Shown here in pieces: positions 1 to 5,741 of a stretch of 7,361 bases of DNA (position 1 is the stretch's first letter; the number at the start of each line of letters is the position of its first letter). The DNA lies in NCBI GenBank assembly GCA_019594025.1, contig JAFDUB010000083.1, positions 1 to 7,361 on the forward strand. The letters run 5' to 3'. The notes under the pieces are model-generated. The model did not search any database and was not told the DNA's origin. It worked only from the letters and a program-made list of their open reading frames with translations. A program made the position numbers and the translations under genes. This stretch comes from Thermoplasmata archaeon (lineage in GTDB: Archaea > Thermoplasmatota > Thermoplasmata > Halarchaeoplasmatales > Halarchaeoplasmataceae).

Positions 1-4
1 GTGA

Positions 5-21
5 TAAAAAGTATTGAAAAA
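5..21 (-). terminator. T-rich terminator after tRNA-Pro
   Basis: Read on the minus strand, two runs of five T (complement of 17-21 and 6-10) follow the tRNA 3' end within about 20 bases. Archaeal RNA polymerase terminates at oligo-T tracts without needing a hairpin, so this is a plausible tRNA terminator. Confidence 0.5.
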
Positions 22-26
22 GGTGA

Positions 27-104
27 TGGTGGGCCCGCCGAAATTTGAATTCGGGTACCGGCGTCCCGAACGCCGAAGGATGGACCAAGCTACCCCACGG
101 GCCC
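27..104 (-). tRNA. tRNA-Pro (anticodon CGG), CCA encoded
   Basis: The minus strand folds as a complete cloverleaf. The acceptor stem is GGGCCCG paired with CGGGCCC. The anticodon stem is CGGCG/CGCCG with loop TTCGGGA, and the T stem is CCGAA/TTCGG with loop TTCAAAT. The D arm carries the usual GG in its loop, and the variable region is a short GTAC. Anticodon CGG reads proline codon CCG, and the G following the anticodon is typical of tRNA-Pro. The mature body is 74 nt (31-104). It is followed by discriminator A (position 30) and a genomically encoded CCA (29-27). There is no intron in the anticodon loop. It lies 46 nt downstream of the DUF123 gene on the same strand, so co-transcription is possible. 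The short ORF reading across it on the plus strand is not a gene. Confidence 0.96.
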
Positions 105-134
105 TAAAAGGAGTGGAAGCACAAAAGATGGGGC

Positions 135-143
135 ACATTAAAA
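135..143 (-). promoter_or_regulatory. possible TATA element for tRNA-Pro
   Basis: The minus strand reads TTTTTAATG about 31-39 bases upstream of the mature tRNA 5' end. It is a weak, T-rich TATA-like box. It could instead serve as a T-run terminator for the DUF123 gene that ends at 151. The evidence is spacing only. Confidence 0.25.
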
Positions 144-150
144 AGGTTAT

Positions 151-564
151 CTATGGCTTTTTTATTCCAAAAAAATCTGCCTGGTTTAAGACATGAACGA
201 TTTGATTTTTGTTTTTTTTCTCACCTAAGTAAAACAGATGTGACGTGCACTTACAGTCGGTGCATCCGAAACCTGTAACCTCCATACCAAAGTGGGAGAT
301 GCGTTCCGCCAATTCACATTCCATTTTTCGAGGACTTTTCAAGGTTAGAGCGGAGAAATCATCTGCATGAACGGTTAGATGATCGATATGCCAGTGCATC
401 TTTTTATGCTTTTTAGCGTGTCTGCGGAGTCTAGAATCAAGACCGTTTTGAGCGGAGCCGGTGTAGGCATAGTAACCTTCTTTGAAATTTAACATACCTA
501 ATGAACCCACCTCTACATTCATGGGCTCGGGCAGGTAAAAGAACAGTACATAGACTCCTTTCAT
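151..564 (-). CDS. DUF123 family GIY-YIG nuclease-like protein
   Basis: This 137-residue protein matches the archaeal DUF123 branch of the GIY-YIG fold. The GIY-like element is G3-V-Y5 and the YIG-like element is Y34-T-G36, inside GYYAYTGSA. The helix LDSRLRRH (42-49) supplies arginines at the expected catalytic position. HWHIDHLT (57-64) is a family hallmark. E82 or E84 in MECELAERI is the likely metal-binding glutamate. The C-terminal part has GFG followed by C101, C104, C106 and H109 before LFY; DUF123 proteins normally keep a DCxCxSH-type motif here. DUF123 also occurs fused to endonuclease III-like proteins, which suggests a DNA-processing role, but the substrate is unknown. The ATG at 564 has a TATA box centred about 27 bases upstream, so the transcript should be leaderless. 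It is divergent from the DUF131 gene and followed by tRNA-Pro. Family assignment is firm; function is inferred. Confidence 0.9.
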   Translation of the reverse strand: MKGVYVLFFYLPEPMNVEVGSLGMLNFKEGYYAYTGSAQNGLDSRLRRHAKKHKKMHWHIDHLTVHADDFSALTLKSPRKMECELAERISHFGMEVTGFGCTDCKCTSHLFYLGEKKNKNQIVHVLNQADFFGIKKP

Positions 565-586
565 ATGTGGTTCAAGTGGGGGAAAT

Positions 587-595
587 TATAAGTAT
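587..595. promoter_or_regulatory. shared bidirectional TATA element
   Basis: TTATAAGTA on the plus strand reads TACTTATAA on the minus strand. Its centre lies about 28 bases before the plus-strand ATG at 619 and about 27 bases before the minus-strand ATG at 564. One element therefore sits at the right distance for leaderless transcription in both directions across a 54-bp intergenic gap. Confidence 0.6.
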
Positions 596-618
596 TTTTT
601 TAAGCCTAGGTTGTAAAG

Positions 619-981
619 ATGATAAGAAAAGTACTTTCTTTGGCTTTGTTTGTTACCGGAGTGTTACTGGTAGTGGCCTCCGTTGTCAGAGGGGAAGCAT
701 CTCTCGCCCTTCTACTGTTCATACCTATAATTTACGGGGGAGGATGGATGATGGGGTTAGGTATACTCCTGATCATCAGTTCATTTTTACTTTTATTCTT
801 ATTACCTTTGGAAAGTGATAGTAAGGTGGTTAAAGGAGAAAGTAAGTACGGCGGTGTGGTGTTCATCGGTCCTATACCATTTGTTTTCGGTAGCGATACT
901 AAGGTGGCCAAAATAATGATGTATATCGGACTAGCGATAGCTTTGATCCTTCTCTTTTTATACATTCTTTTGATAATGTAA
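619..981 (+). CDS. DUF131 family archaeal membrane protein
   Basis: This is a 120-residue hydrophobic protein with about four predicted membrane segments, near residues 4-22, 27-41, 46-62 and 98-119. Between the third and fourth lies the conserved element GGVVFIGPIPFVFGS (78-92), which I recognise as the signature of the DUF131 family (TIGR00304-type), a family found in archaea with no assigned function. The lengths of the loop and of the last TM fit that family. The ATG at 619 is about 28 bases downstream of the shared TATA element, so the transcript is probably leaderless. The stop TAA is at 979-981. The following MFS gene has its own promoter, so the two are probably separate transcripts. 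A longer antisense reading frame over this region is a shadow of the hydrophobic codons. Family call is good; the biochemical role is unknown. Confidence 0.8.
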   Translation: MIRKVLSLALFVTGVLLVVASVVRGEASLALLLFIPIIYGGGWMMGLGILLIISSFLLLFLLPLESDSKVVKGESKYGGVVFIGPIPFVFGSDTKVAKIMMYIGLAIALILLFLYILLIM

Positions 982-1000
982 GAGATGTTTGTACCCCCAT

Positions 1001-1015
1001 GCAAATGTTTAAGTA
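1001..1015 (+). promoter_or_regulatory. BRE/TATA promoter of MFS gene
   Basis: GCAAATG (1001-1007) followed by TTTAAGTA (1008-1015) resembles an archaeal BRE plus TATA box. The TATA centre is about 28 bases from the ATG at 1039, implying a leaderless transcript. No Shine-Dalgarno site is present. Confidence 0.6.
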
Positions 1016-1038
1016 AACCCATATATTCTTGATTAAAA

Positions 1039-2313
1039 ATGGTAAATTCGGAGCAGGAACCTTTCGGAATCAAAAGCATAGCAGCCGATTTCAAGGTGGT
1101 GCTAAAGTACAAACAACTGTCGATTCTGTGCTTCGCTGTTTTTGTAAGTATGATAGGTTTCGGACTCATCATGCCCTTTCTTCCCATCTATGCAAGGGAT
1201 TTTGGAGCTAGCAAGACCGAAATCGGCCTGATGGTGGGTTTATTTTCGGTGGTAAAGATCTTCACGGCACCACTGGGCGGTAAAGCTGCAGACATGTACG
1301 GTAGGAAGCCTATAATGATCTTTGGGATGTGCCTTTACGTAGTTGTAATGTTTTTATTCGGTACCGCCGGTTCAGTCGCTGAAGTAATAATATATCGAGC
1401 GGGGCAGGGAGCGGCCTCCGGTCTCGTATGGCCGGTTGCCATGGCTTTCATAGGAGATATTGTGAAAGAAGAGGATAGAGGTAAGGCAATGGGCATATAC
1501 ACTGTTTCATTCGCCAGCGGTAACGCGACCGGTCCCATATTAGGAGGTGTTATCGCCAGTTACTATTCTCTTTCCGTACCCTTCTTTTTCACTTCTGCAT
1601 TGGCCGGGGTCAGTGCTGTATTGCTGTATGTGGGGTTGAAAGAGTCCTATGAAGGTAGTGTTAGCGAAGAATCCCATACCCGACAAAGAGGTTATCCCCT
1701 TTCTTTCCTTAAATTTAAATTGAAAGATATCACTCCATTCCCTAAAACCTTCCTTGGATTGACCATAGGTTCTTTTACGGTATTCTTTGGTTTGGCCATG
1801 GTTTGGCCGCTGCTTTCCTTATTCGGTGATGAAGTACTGTTCCTCTCCGGCCTACAGATCGCCGGTATCTTCACTCTAATAGGCCTGGTACAGATGGTGA
1901 TAATGTTTCCTGCTGGAAGTCTGTCGGATAGGATAGGTCGTAAGAAGTTGATCATCGTAGGCGGTATAATCTCATCTATATTCGCCGGCGTAATAGGGTT
2001 ATCGATGAGTTTTATATTTATAATGGGTGCAGTCGCATTCTACACCTTTGGAAGGGCTCTGGCAAGACCGTCGTTCCCTGCCTTTGTTTCTTCCCTAACA
2101 CCAACAAGGCATAGGGGTAAGGGTATGGGTGTTTACAACTTTGCACAAAATCTCGCCTTCGCAAGCGGTTCTTTCTTGAGCGGAGTGATTGCAGACTTAG
2201 CGAATTTACGGCTACCGTTCTTTATAGCACTTGTAGTGGGCATGATCGGAATCCTTTTCATATTCTTCATGGTCGAAGAGCCGGATTTTATCGCGGAAAA
2301 AACAGTTCTTTAA
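1039..2313 (+). CDS. MFS transporter, DHA1-like multidrug efflux type
   Basis: This 424-residue protein is the normal length for a 12-TM major facilitator and carries its signatures. Motif A in loop 2-3 is GGKAADMYGRKP (80-91, with D85 and R89). TM4 has YRAGQGAASG (119-128, with R120), a motif B-like element. TM5 has GNATGPILGG (161-170), the motif C type typical of antiporter-style drug exporters. A second motif A copy, AGSLSDRIGRKK (292-303), opens the C-terminal half. A charged cytoplasmic linker (about 200-235) separates the two six-TM bundles. The likely role is proton-coupled export of small hydrophobic compounds at the cytoplasmic membrane; the substrate cannot be read from sequence, and sugar or metabolite export is possible. 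The start is supported by a correctly spaced TATA. The gene stands alone between promoters, 60 bases before the M20 gene. Confidence 0.9.
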   Translation: MVNSEQEPFGIKSIAADFKVVLKYKQLSILCFAVFVSMIGFGLIMPFLPIYARDFGASKTEIGLMVGLFSVVKIFTAPLGGKAADMYGRKPIMIFGMCLYVVVMFLFGTAGSVAEVIIYRAGQGAASGLVWPVAMAFIGDIVKEEDRGKAMGIYTVSFASGNATGPILGGVIASYYSLSVPFFFTSALAGVSAVLLYVGLKESYEGSVSEESHTRQRGYPLSFLKFKLKDITPFPKTFLGLTIGSFTVFFGLAMVWPLLSLFGDEVLFLSGLQIAGIFTLIGLVQMVIMFPAGSLSDRIGRKKLIIVGGIISSIFAGVIGLSMSFIFIMGAVAFYTFGRALARPSFPAFVSSLTPTRHRGKGMGVYNFAQNLAFASGSFLSGVIADLANLRLPFFIALVVGMIGILFIFFMVEEPDFIAEKTVL

Positions 2314-2343
2314 TATCTGATAATCCATAAACACACCTTTTCC

Positions 2344-2352
2344 TTTTTATAG
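2344..2352 (+). promoter_or_regulatory. TATA element of M20 peptidase gene
   Basis: TTTTTATAG is centred about 26 bases upstream of the ATG at 2374 and has a pyrimidine-rich flank. The upstream CCTTTTCCTTTTT tract (2336-2348) could also help terminate the MFS transcript. The spacing implies a leaderless mRNA. Confidence 0.55.
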
Positions 2353-2373
2353 TATCATACCATAACGATCAGC

Positions 2374-3426
2374 ATGAGAGATTACATAATAGATAACCTG
2401 CGCAAGATGGTAAGTATCTATAGCGTGAGTGGAGAAGATATGGACGAGATCATCACATTTACACGTGGATTGTTGCGGGAGATCGGTTTAGAGACTAGAG
2501 TGATCAAGGGAGATGAACACTCTCCGGTACTCATGGCAAGTTATAAAGAAAAAGGTGTGTGCTTCTCAGGGCATCTAGATACCGTGCCGTTGGACGATGG
2601 GTGGACGAAAGAACAGGGTGAGATCGCAGATGGTAAGATCTACGGAAGAGGAGCTTTGGACATGAAAGGACCATGTGTTTCCATGATAGCGGCCGCCAAG
2701 AAGATGGTAGAAGAAGATATTCCCTTTTCTCTATTATTCACCACCGACGAGGAGGTATCTATGGCCGGTGCAGAGGCGGTTTCTCATGAAAGAGAGGTAA
2801 CCGATGCGCCTGCAGTTGTGGTCTGTGAGCCCACAGCATTGTTGGTGGTTACAAAGGAAAAGGGGGTTTATCAGTTCGAGGTAAGTACCCAGGGAAAGAA
2901 CGCCCACGCGAGTATGCCTGAACAGGGTGATAACGCGATAATGAAGATACTGCCTATACTGATGAAGATCGGCTCTAAAGGGAATATTCCCGCAGGTGAT
3001 AAACTATCCTGCGGTGTTAACGTGATTGAAGGTGGTTCGGCTACCAACGTTATACCGAAACTGTGTAGGGCCGAGATCGACGTTCGATTTCCACCGGAGT
3101 ACGATGAAGGATATCTGAAAGAGTACCTGTTCGAAGATGTTAATGACGATTTCAAACTCAAAACCATACAGTATCTTGATCCGGTGTCCATAGATGAAGA
3201 AAATAAATGTGTACGAACCTTGCTGGATATCGCTGAAACAGATACATGGGCGGTGCCCTACGGTACCGAGATGGTTATGTTCAGCAAGACCAATGAGAAC
3301 ACTTTTATCTTCGGCCCCGGAGCGGTCGATTCCGCCCATAAACCCGACGAGTACATAGAATTAAAACAGCTGGTAGATATTGTGGACATATACGTTGAAT
3401 ACGCAAAAGCCATGTACGGTCAGTAA
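2374..3426 (+). CDS. M20 family metallopeptidase (ArgE/DapE/LysK-like deacylase)
   Basis: This 350-residue protein has a complete M20 di-zinc site. H67 and D69 lie in SGHLDTVP, and bridging D96 in GRGALDMKG. General base E126 and ligand E127 lie in TTDEEVSM. E152 lies in CEPT and H322 in SAHKPDEYI. The lid/dimerisation domain runs roughly from 162 to 275 and carries the family histidine H178 in KNAHAS and the GGSATNVIP element (220-228). Members hydrolyse amide bonds of N-acyl amino acids or small peptides (acetylornithine, succinyl-diaminopimelate, LysW-lysine, dipeptides) in the cytoplasm. The short length and MVSIYSVSG opening are reminiscent of archaeal LysK/ArgE-type enzymes. However, no arginine or lysine biosynthesis gene is adjacent, so I do not assign a substrate. 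The end overlaps the opposing GGT-like gene by 7 bp. Confidence 0.9.
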   Translation: MRDYIIDNLRKMVSIYSVSGEDMDEIITFTRGLLREIGLETRVIKGDEHSPVLMASYKEKGVCFSGHLDTVPLDDGWTKEQGEIADGKIYGRGALDMKGPCVSMIAAAKKMVEEDIPFSLLFTTDEEVSMAGAEAVSHEREVTDAPAVVVCEPTALLVVTKEKGVYQFEVSTQGKNAHASMPEQGDNAIMKILPILMKIGSKGNIPAGDKLSCGVNVIEGGSATNVIPKLCRAEIDVRFPPEYDEGYLKEYLFEDVNDDFKLKTIQYLDPVSIDEENKCVRTLLDIAETDTWAVPYGTEMVMFSKTNENTFIFGPGAVDSAHKPDEYIELKQLVDIVDIYVEYAKAMYGQ

Positions 3427-5006
3427 ACTGCTACCTGGCCGTCGGCCCTTGGCTCGGTTCCAGCCTGGTATGTATCCCCCTCTTTGAGTATTATCTGCCC
3501 TCTACCGAAAATACTAGAGGAGGTGGTGTATCTTATATCATGCCCCTTTCTTTTCAAGCTCAATACTATATGTTTGGGTACGTCGGGCTCAACGAACACC
3601 TTTTTTCCTTCCTCCCACCTCCACCTCGGTGCGTCAAGGGATGCCTGTGGGTTTAGGTCATAGTCCAAAAGATTGCTGATCACCTGCACATGACCTTGGG
3701 GCTGCATGTGTCCGCCCATCACTCCGAACGGTCCGATAGGGGAACCTCCTTTGGTGATAAAGCCGGGAATTATCGTATGATACGGTCGCTTTCCAGGCTC
3801 TAAATAGTTGGCGTGTGAGCGGTTCAACGAAAAGGATTTACCTCTGTTCTGCAGCGCTATTCTGGTCCCCGGTACAACAAGTCCAGAACCAAAACCCATG
3901 TAGTTGCTCTGTATGTAAGAGACCATATTTCCGTCTTTATCCGCTGCGGCAAGATAAACGGTACCACCTATGTCGTTTTTCAAGCATATTTCATTGGCAC
4001 CATCATTGATACGATCTCGCATACTCGAGATACGGTGGTCCGCCAGTAGTTCATCATGCTCTATGTCCATAAACTTGGGGTCGGTGATATGCCTTTTCCC
4101 AACCTCGAAGGCTAGTTTTACCGCTTCGATCTGCTTATGATATCGATGTACGGTGTCACCCAATTCCATACCATCTAGTATCTTTAAAGCAATAGAAGCG
4201 ACCAAACCTTGACCGTTGGGAGGTAATTCCCATACATCATACCCCCTGTATTCTACCTCAATCGGATCCACCCATTCTGGTTGGAATGATTCTAGATCTT
4301 CTAAGCGCAGATATCCTCCGTATTCTCTGGAAAAATCATCGATTTTTTCCGCGAGCTCACCGCTGTAAAAGGATTCGGCGTTGGAATCTCCTATGGAACG
4401 GAGTGTAGCGGCGTGGTCGGGAGAGGCCCAGATCTTACCTATACCCGGAGGCTTTCCGTCAGGGGCGAAGGTATCGAACCAGTGTTTGAATTCCGCACCA
4501 TCCAACTTTTTGTAACTATGGAACGCCCGTTTCCAGGACTCACCGACCGTGGGTGAGATCGGGAAACCTTTCTCAGCGTATTCGACTGCAGGCTTCAACA
4601 CTTCACTTAGTGATAGCTCCCCATGTTTTTCTACAAGTGAAGTCCAGCACATTGGAACTCCAGGTACGGTGACCGAAGGCCACCCGTATGATGGCATCTC
4701 ATCATAACCCTCCAATGCATCCATACTTAAGGCTGAAGGAGATGGACCGCTGGAGTTCAAACCGTGCAACTTTCCATCTTTCCAAAATAAAGCAAAAGCG
4801 TCCCCACCTATACCACAGGAGGTGGGCTCTACTACGGTTAAACAAGCGGCGATAGCAACGGAGGCGTCGATGGCGTTTCCCCCTTTTTTCAATATACCTA
4901 AACCGCCTTGAGCGGCAAGGGGTTGTGACGTGCATACAATTCCATCGTTACCAAAAACCACTTTTCTTCTGGAGGGATATGGGTAGTAAAGAGGATCTCT
5001 TTCCAT
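3420..5006 (-). CDS. gamma-glutamyltransferase-like Ntn hydrolase
   Basis: This is a 528-residue proenzyme (from the ATG at 5006) of the gamma-glutamyltranspeptidase family. GIVCTSQPLAAQGG and KKGGNAIDASVA mark the large subunit, together with VEPTSCGIGGDAF. The autocatalytic nucleophile is Thr349, preceded by NDIGG and followed by VYLAAADKDGN, then GFGSGLVVPGT and ALQNRG. Cleavage there would give subunits of about 348 and 180 residues. Oxyanion glycines lie in MGGHMQPQGH. No signal peptide is visible, so it is probably cytoplasmic, unlike secreted classical GGT. The usual gamma-glutamyl-binding arginine (E. coli R114 region) aligns to serine in LNSSGPSP, and the paired serines of classical GGT become His-Thr in RPYHTIIP. 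It therefore belongs to the GGT-like (YwrD-type) branch, with uncertain substrate. An in-frame GTG at 5039 would add 11 residues, but it lies inside the TATA element. Confidence 0.88.
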   Translation of the reverse strand: MERDPLYYPYPSRRKVVFGNDGIVCTSQPLAAQGGLGILKKGGNAIDASVAIAACLTVVEPTSCGIGGDAFALFWKDGKLHGLNSSGPSPSALSMDALEGYDEMPSYGWPSVTVPGVPMCWTSLVEKHGELSLSEVLKPAVEYAEKGFPISPTVGESWKRAFHSYKKLDGAEFKHWFDTFAPDGKPPGIGKIWASPDHAATLRSIGDSNAESFYSGELAEKIDDFSREYGGYLRLEDLESFQPEWVDPIEVEYRGYDVWELPPNGQGLVASIALKILDGMELGDTVHRYHKQIEAVKLAFEVGKRHITDPKFMDIEHDELLADHRISSMRDRINDGANEICLKNDIGGTVYLAAADKDGNMVSYIQSNYMGFGSGLVVPGTRIALQNRGKSFSLNRSHANYLEPGKRPYHTIIPGFITKGGSPIGPFGVMGGHMQPQGHVQVISNLLDYDLNPQASLDAPRWRWEEGKKVFVEPDVPKHIVLSLKRKGHDIRYTTSSSIFGRGQIILKEGDTYQAGTEPRADGQVAVY

Positions 5007-5027
5007 ATTGTTTTGAATGAAGCAGGT

Positions 5028-5039
5028 GTGATAAATCAC
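5028..5039 (-). promoter_or_regulatory. TATA element of the GGT-like gene within an inverted repeat
   Basis: The minus strand reads GTGATTTATCAC: five-base arms GTGAT/ATCAC around two bases. Its TATA-like core is centred about 27-28 bases upstream of the ATG at 5006, which supports a leaderless start there. The alternative GTG start (5037-5039) is part of this element and has no Shine-Dalgarno site. The repeat could let a regulator compete with TBP, but it is short enough to arise by chance. Confidence 0.5.
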
Positions 5040-5047
5040 TTTTCCAT

Positions 5048-5063
5048 AAACAAAAAAGAAAAA
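5048..5063 (-). terminator. oligo-T terminator of the regulator operon
   Basis: Immediately downstream of the TAA of the small membrane-protein gene (5070), the minus strand reads four C, then T5, C, T6, G and T3. This is a typical archaeal T-tract terminator. It separates the operon from the GGT-like gene promoter at 5028-5039. Confidence 0.65.
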
Positions 5064-5069
5064 GGGGTT

Positions 5070-5342
5070 TTAGAAGGGCTTGAAATCGCCGAACTTAGAT
5101 ATTCCCGTGGTTTTCGAAAGGATCTCTCTCAGTGAAATATCCTTCAACTCCCCGCAGAACCTATCGACCATCTCCCGCTCCATGCCGGATCTTTTCAGGG
5201 TTTTTCGGAATACCCGGTGTTTCTTCTTCTGTGTTCGCTTTAGTCGAAGATACATCAAAAGGAGTTTGAAGAGGAGGGGGAGGGCCGACGCTAAGATCAC
5301 TACCAGTACCAGCGGAGCTCTGTTCCCCTCATCTTGAGTCAT
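5070..5342 (-). CDS. small single-TM basic protein, unknown function
   Basis: I do not recognise a family. From the ATG at 5342 the protein has 90 residues. A short acidic N-terminus (MTQDEG) is followed by one membrane helix of about 24 hydrophobic residues (about 9-32). Then comes a strongly basic stretch (RLKRTQKKKHRVFRKTLKR) and a soluble helical tail ending in GDFKPF. The positive charge after the helix favours an N-out, C-in orientation by the positive-inside rule. The start at 5342 is preferred over the ATG at 5360. GGGAG lies four bases before it, and the ATG follows the upstream stop by one base (TAAGATG), which suggests translational coupling. It is the third gene of the regulator operon and ends at a T-rich terminator. 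A cytoplasmic-domain anchor or membrane partner of the preceding acidic protein is possible, but this is inference. Confidence 0.65.
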   Translation of the reverse strand: MTQDEGNRAPLVLVVILASALPLLFKLLLMYLRLKRTQKKKHRVFRKTLKRSGMEREMVDRFCGELKDISLREILSKTTGISKFGDFKPF

Positions 5343-5343
5343 C

Positions 5344-5709
5344 TTACTCCCATTCCTCATCCATCTTTTCCTTCATCTTCTTTCTGACCTTGTTTTCGAT
5401 CTTCTCACCGATATCTCCTTCGAAGTCGTGATGACCGAAAACGTCGGTACTGCTTAGAGCTTCTCTTATAAGACTGCTCACATCCCGGCCCTTCATGAAG
5501 TCCCTCGTAAGTTGGTAAGCATGTTCTTTGTCCATTCCGGCAGCCACCAGTTCTTTGTAGAACTTGGCGGTACTTTGGGCCAGCTTCTCACTATCTTCAG
5601 CATTGTAAACAGCCTTCACTATCCCCGAGATCAAAGAGGGGACGGTTTCGTTCAGGGTTTCCATAACACCCTTCAGTTCCTTTATATCGTCCATGTCGTT
5701 CATATCCAT
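5344..5709 (-). CDS. acidic helical protein, unknown function
   Basis: I do not recognise a named family. From the ATG at 5709 it encodes 121 residues with no membrane segment or signal peptide. The N-terminus is acidic and methionine-rich (MDMNDMDDI). It is followed by predicted amphipathic helices around KELKGVMETL, VPSLISGIVKAVYN and KLAQSTAKFYKELVAAGM. The phrase FYKELVAAGMDKEHAYQLTRDFM resembles the 'Y..L...G...E.A..L' helical hairpin seen in many uncharacterised archaeal proteins; this is a loose resemblance only. The C-terminus alternates charges (EKIENKVRKKMKEKMDEEWE) and probably forms a coiled coil. A Shine-Dalgarno AGGTG lies six bases before ATG 5709, favouring it over the GTG at 5718, which overlaps the site. 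The gene is 32 bases after the wHTH regulator gene and is followed one base later by the TM protein, so it is very likely in one operon. Confidence 0.7.
   Translation of the reverse strand: MDMNDMDDIKELKGVMETLNETVPSLISGIVKAVYNAEDSEKLAQSTAKFYKELVAAGMDKEHAYQLTRDFMKGRDVSSLIREALSSTDVFGHHDFEGDIGEKIENKVRKKMKEKMDEEWE
5347..5351 (-). promoter_or_regulatory. Shine-Dalgarno site of the small TM gene
   Basis: The minus strand reads GGGAG four bases before the ATG at 5342, overlapping the last codons of the upstream gene. It decides the start in favour of 5342 rather than the ATG at 5360, which lacks such a site. Confidence 0.5.
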
Positions 5710-5715
5710 TTTTAA

Positions 5716-5720
5716 CACCT
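5716..5720 (-). promoter_or_regulatory. Shine-Dalgarno site of the acidic helical gene
   Basis: AGGTG on the minus strand lies six bases before the ATG at 5709. The in-frame GTG at 5718-5716 is part of this site, so it is unlikely to be the start. The use of a ribosome binding site marks this as an internal operon cistron, unlike the leaderless first genes nearby. Confidence 0.55.
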
Positions 5721-5741
5721 ATATGTAATAGCACGTGCAAA

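Noticed and set aside
14..196. Plus-strand 60-codon open frame at the left edge
   Set aside because: It reads through the antisense of the tRNA-Pro gene and the end of the DUF123 gene; the tRNA fold explains the sequence.
501..818. Plus-strand 105-codon open frame
   Set aside because: It crosses the DUF123 start, the promoter region and half of the DUF131 gene, and has no family resemblance; it is a shadow.
732..1187. Minus-strand 151-codon open frame
   Set aside because: It is antisense to DUF131 and the MFS N-terminus and spans the MFS promoter. Its composition reflects complementary hydrophobic codons, and the sense genes have clear family motifs.
2871..3339. Two minus-strand open frames inside the M20 gene
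   Set aside because: Both are antisense to the well-supported M20 lid domain and have no domain of their own.
5343..5360. Upstream ATG at 5360 as start of the small TM gene
   Set aside because: It would overlap the preceding gene by 17 bases and lacks a Shine-Dalgarno site; ATG 5342 has GGGAG and sits one base after the stop.
5731..5738. Perfect palindrome GCACGTGC between the wHTH gene and the acidic helical gene
   Set aside because: It is only 8 bp, with no promoter at proper spacing and no paired element; expected by chance at this length.
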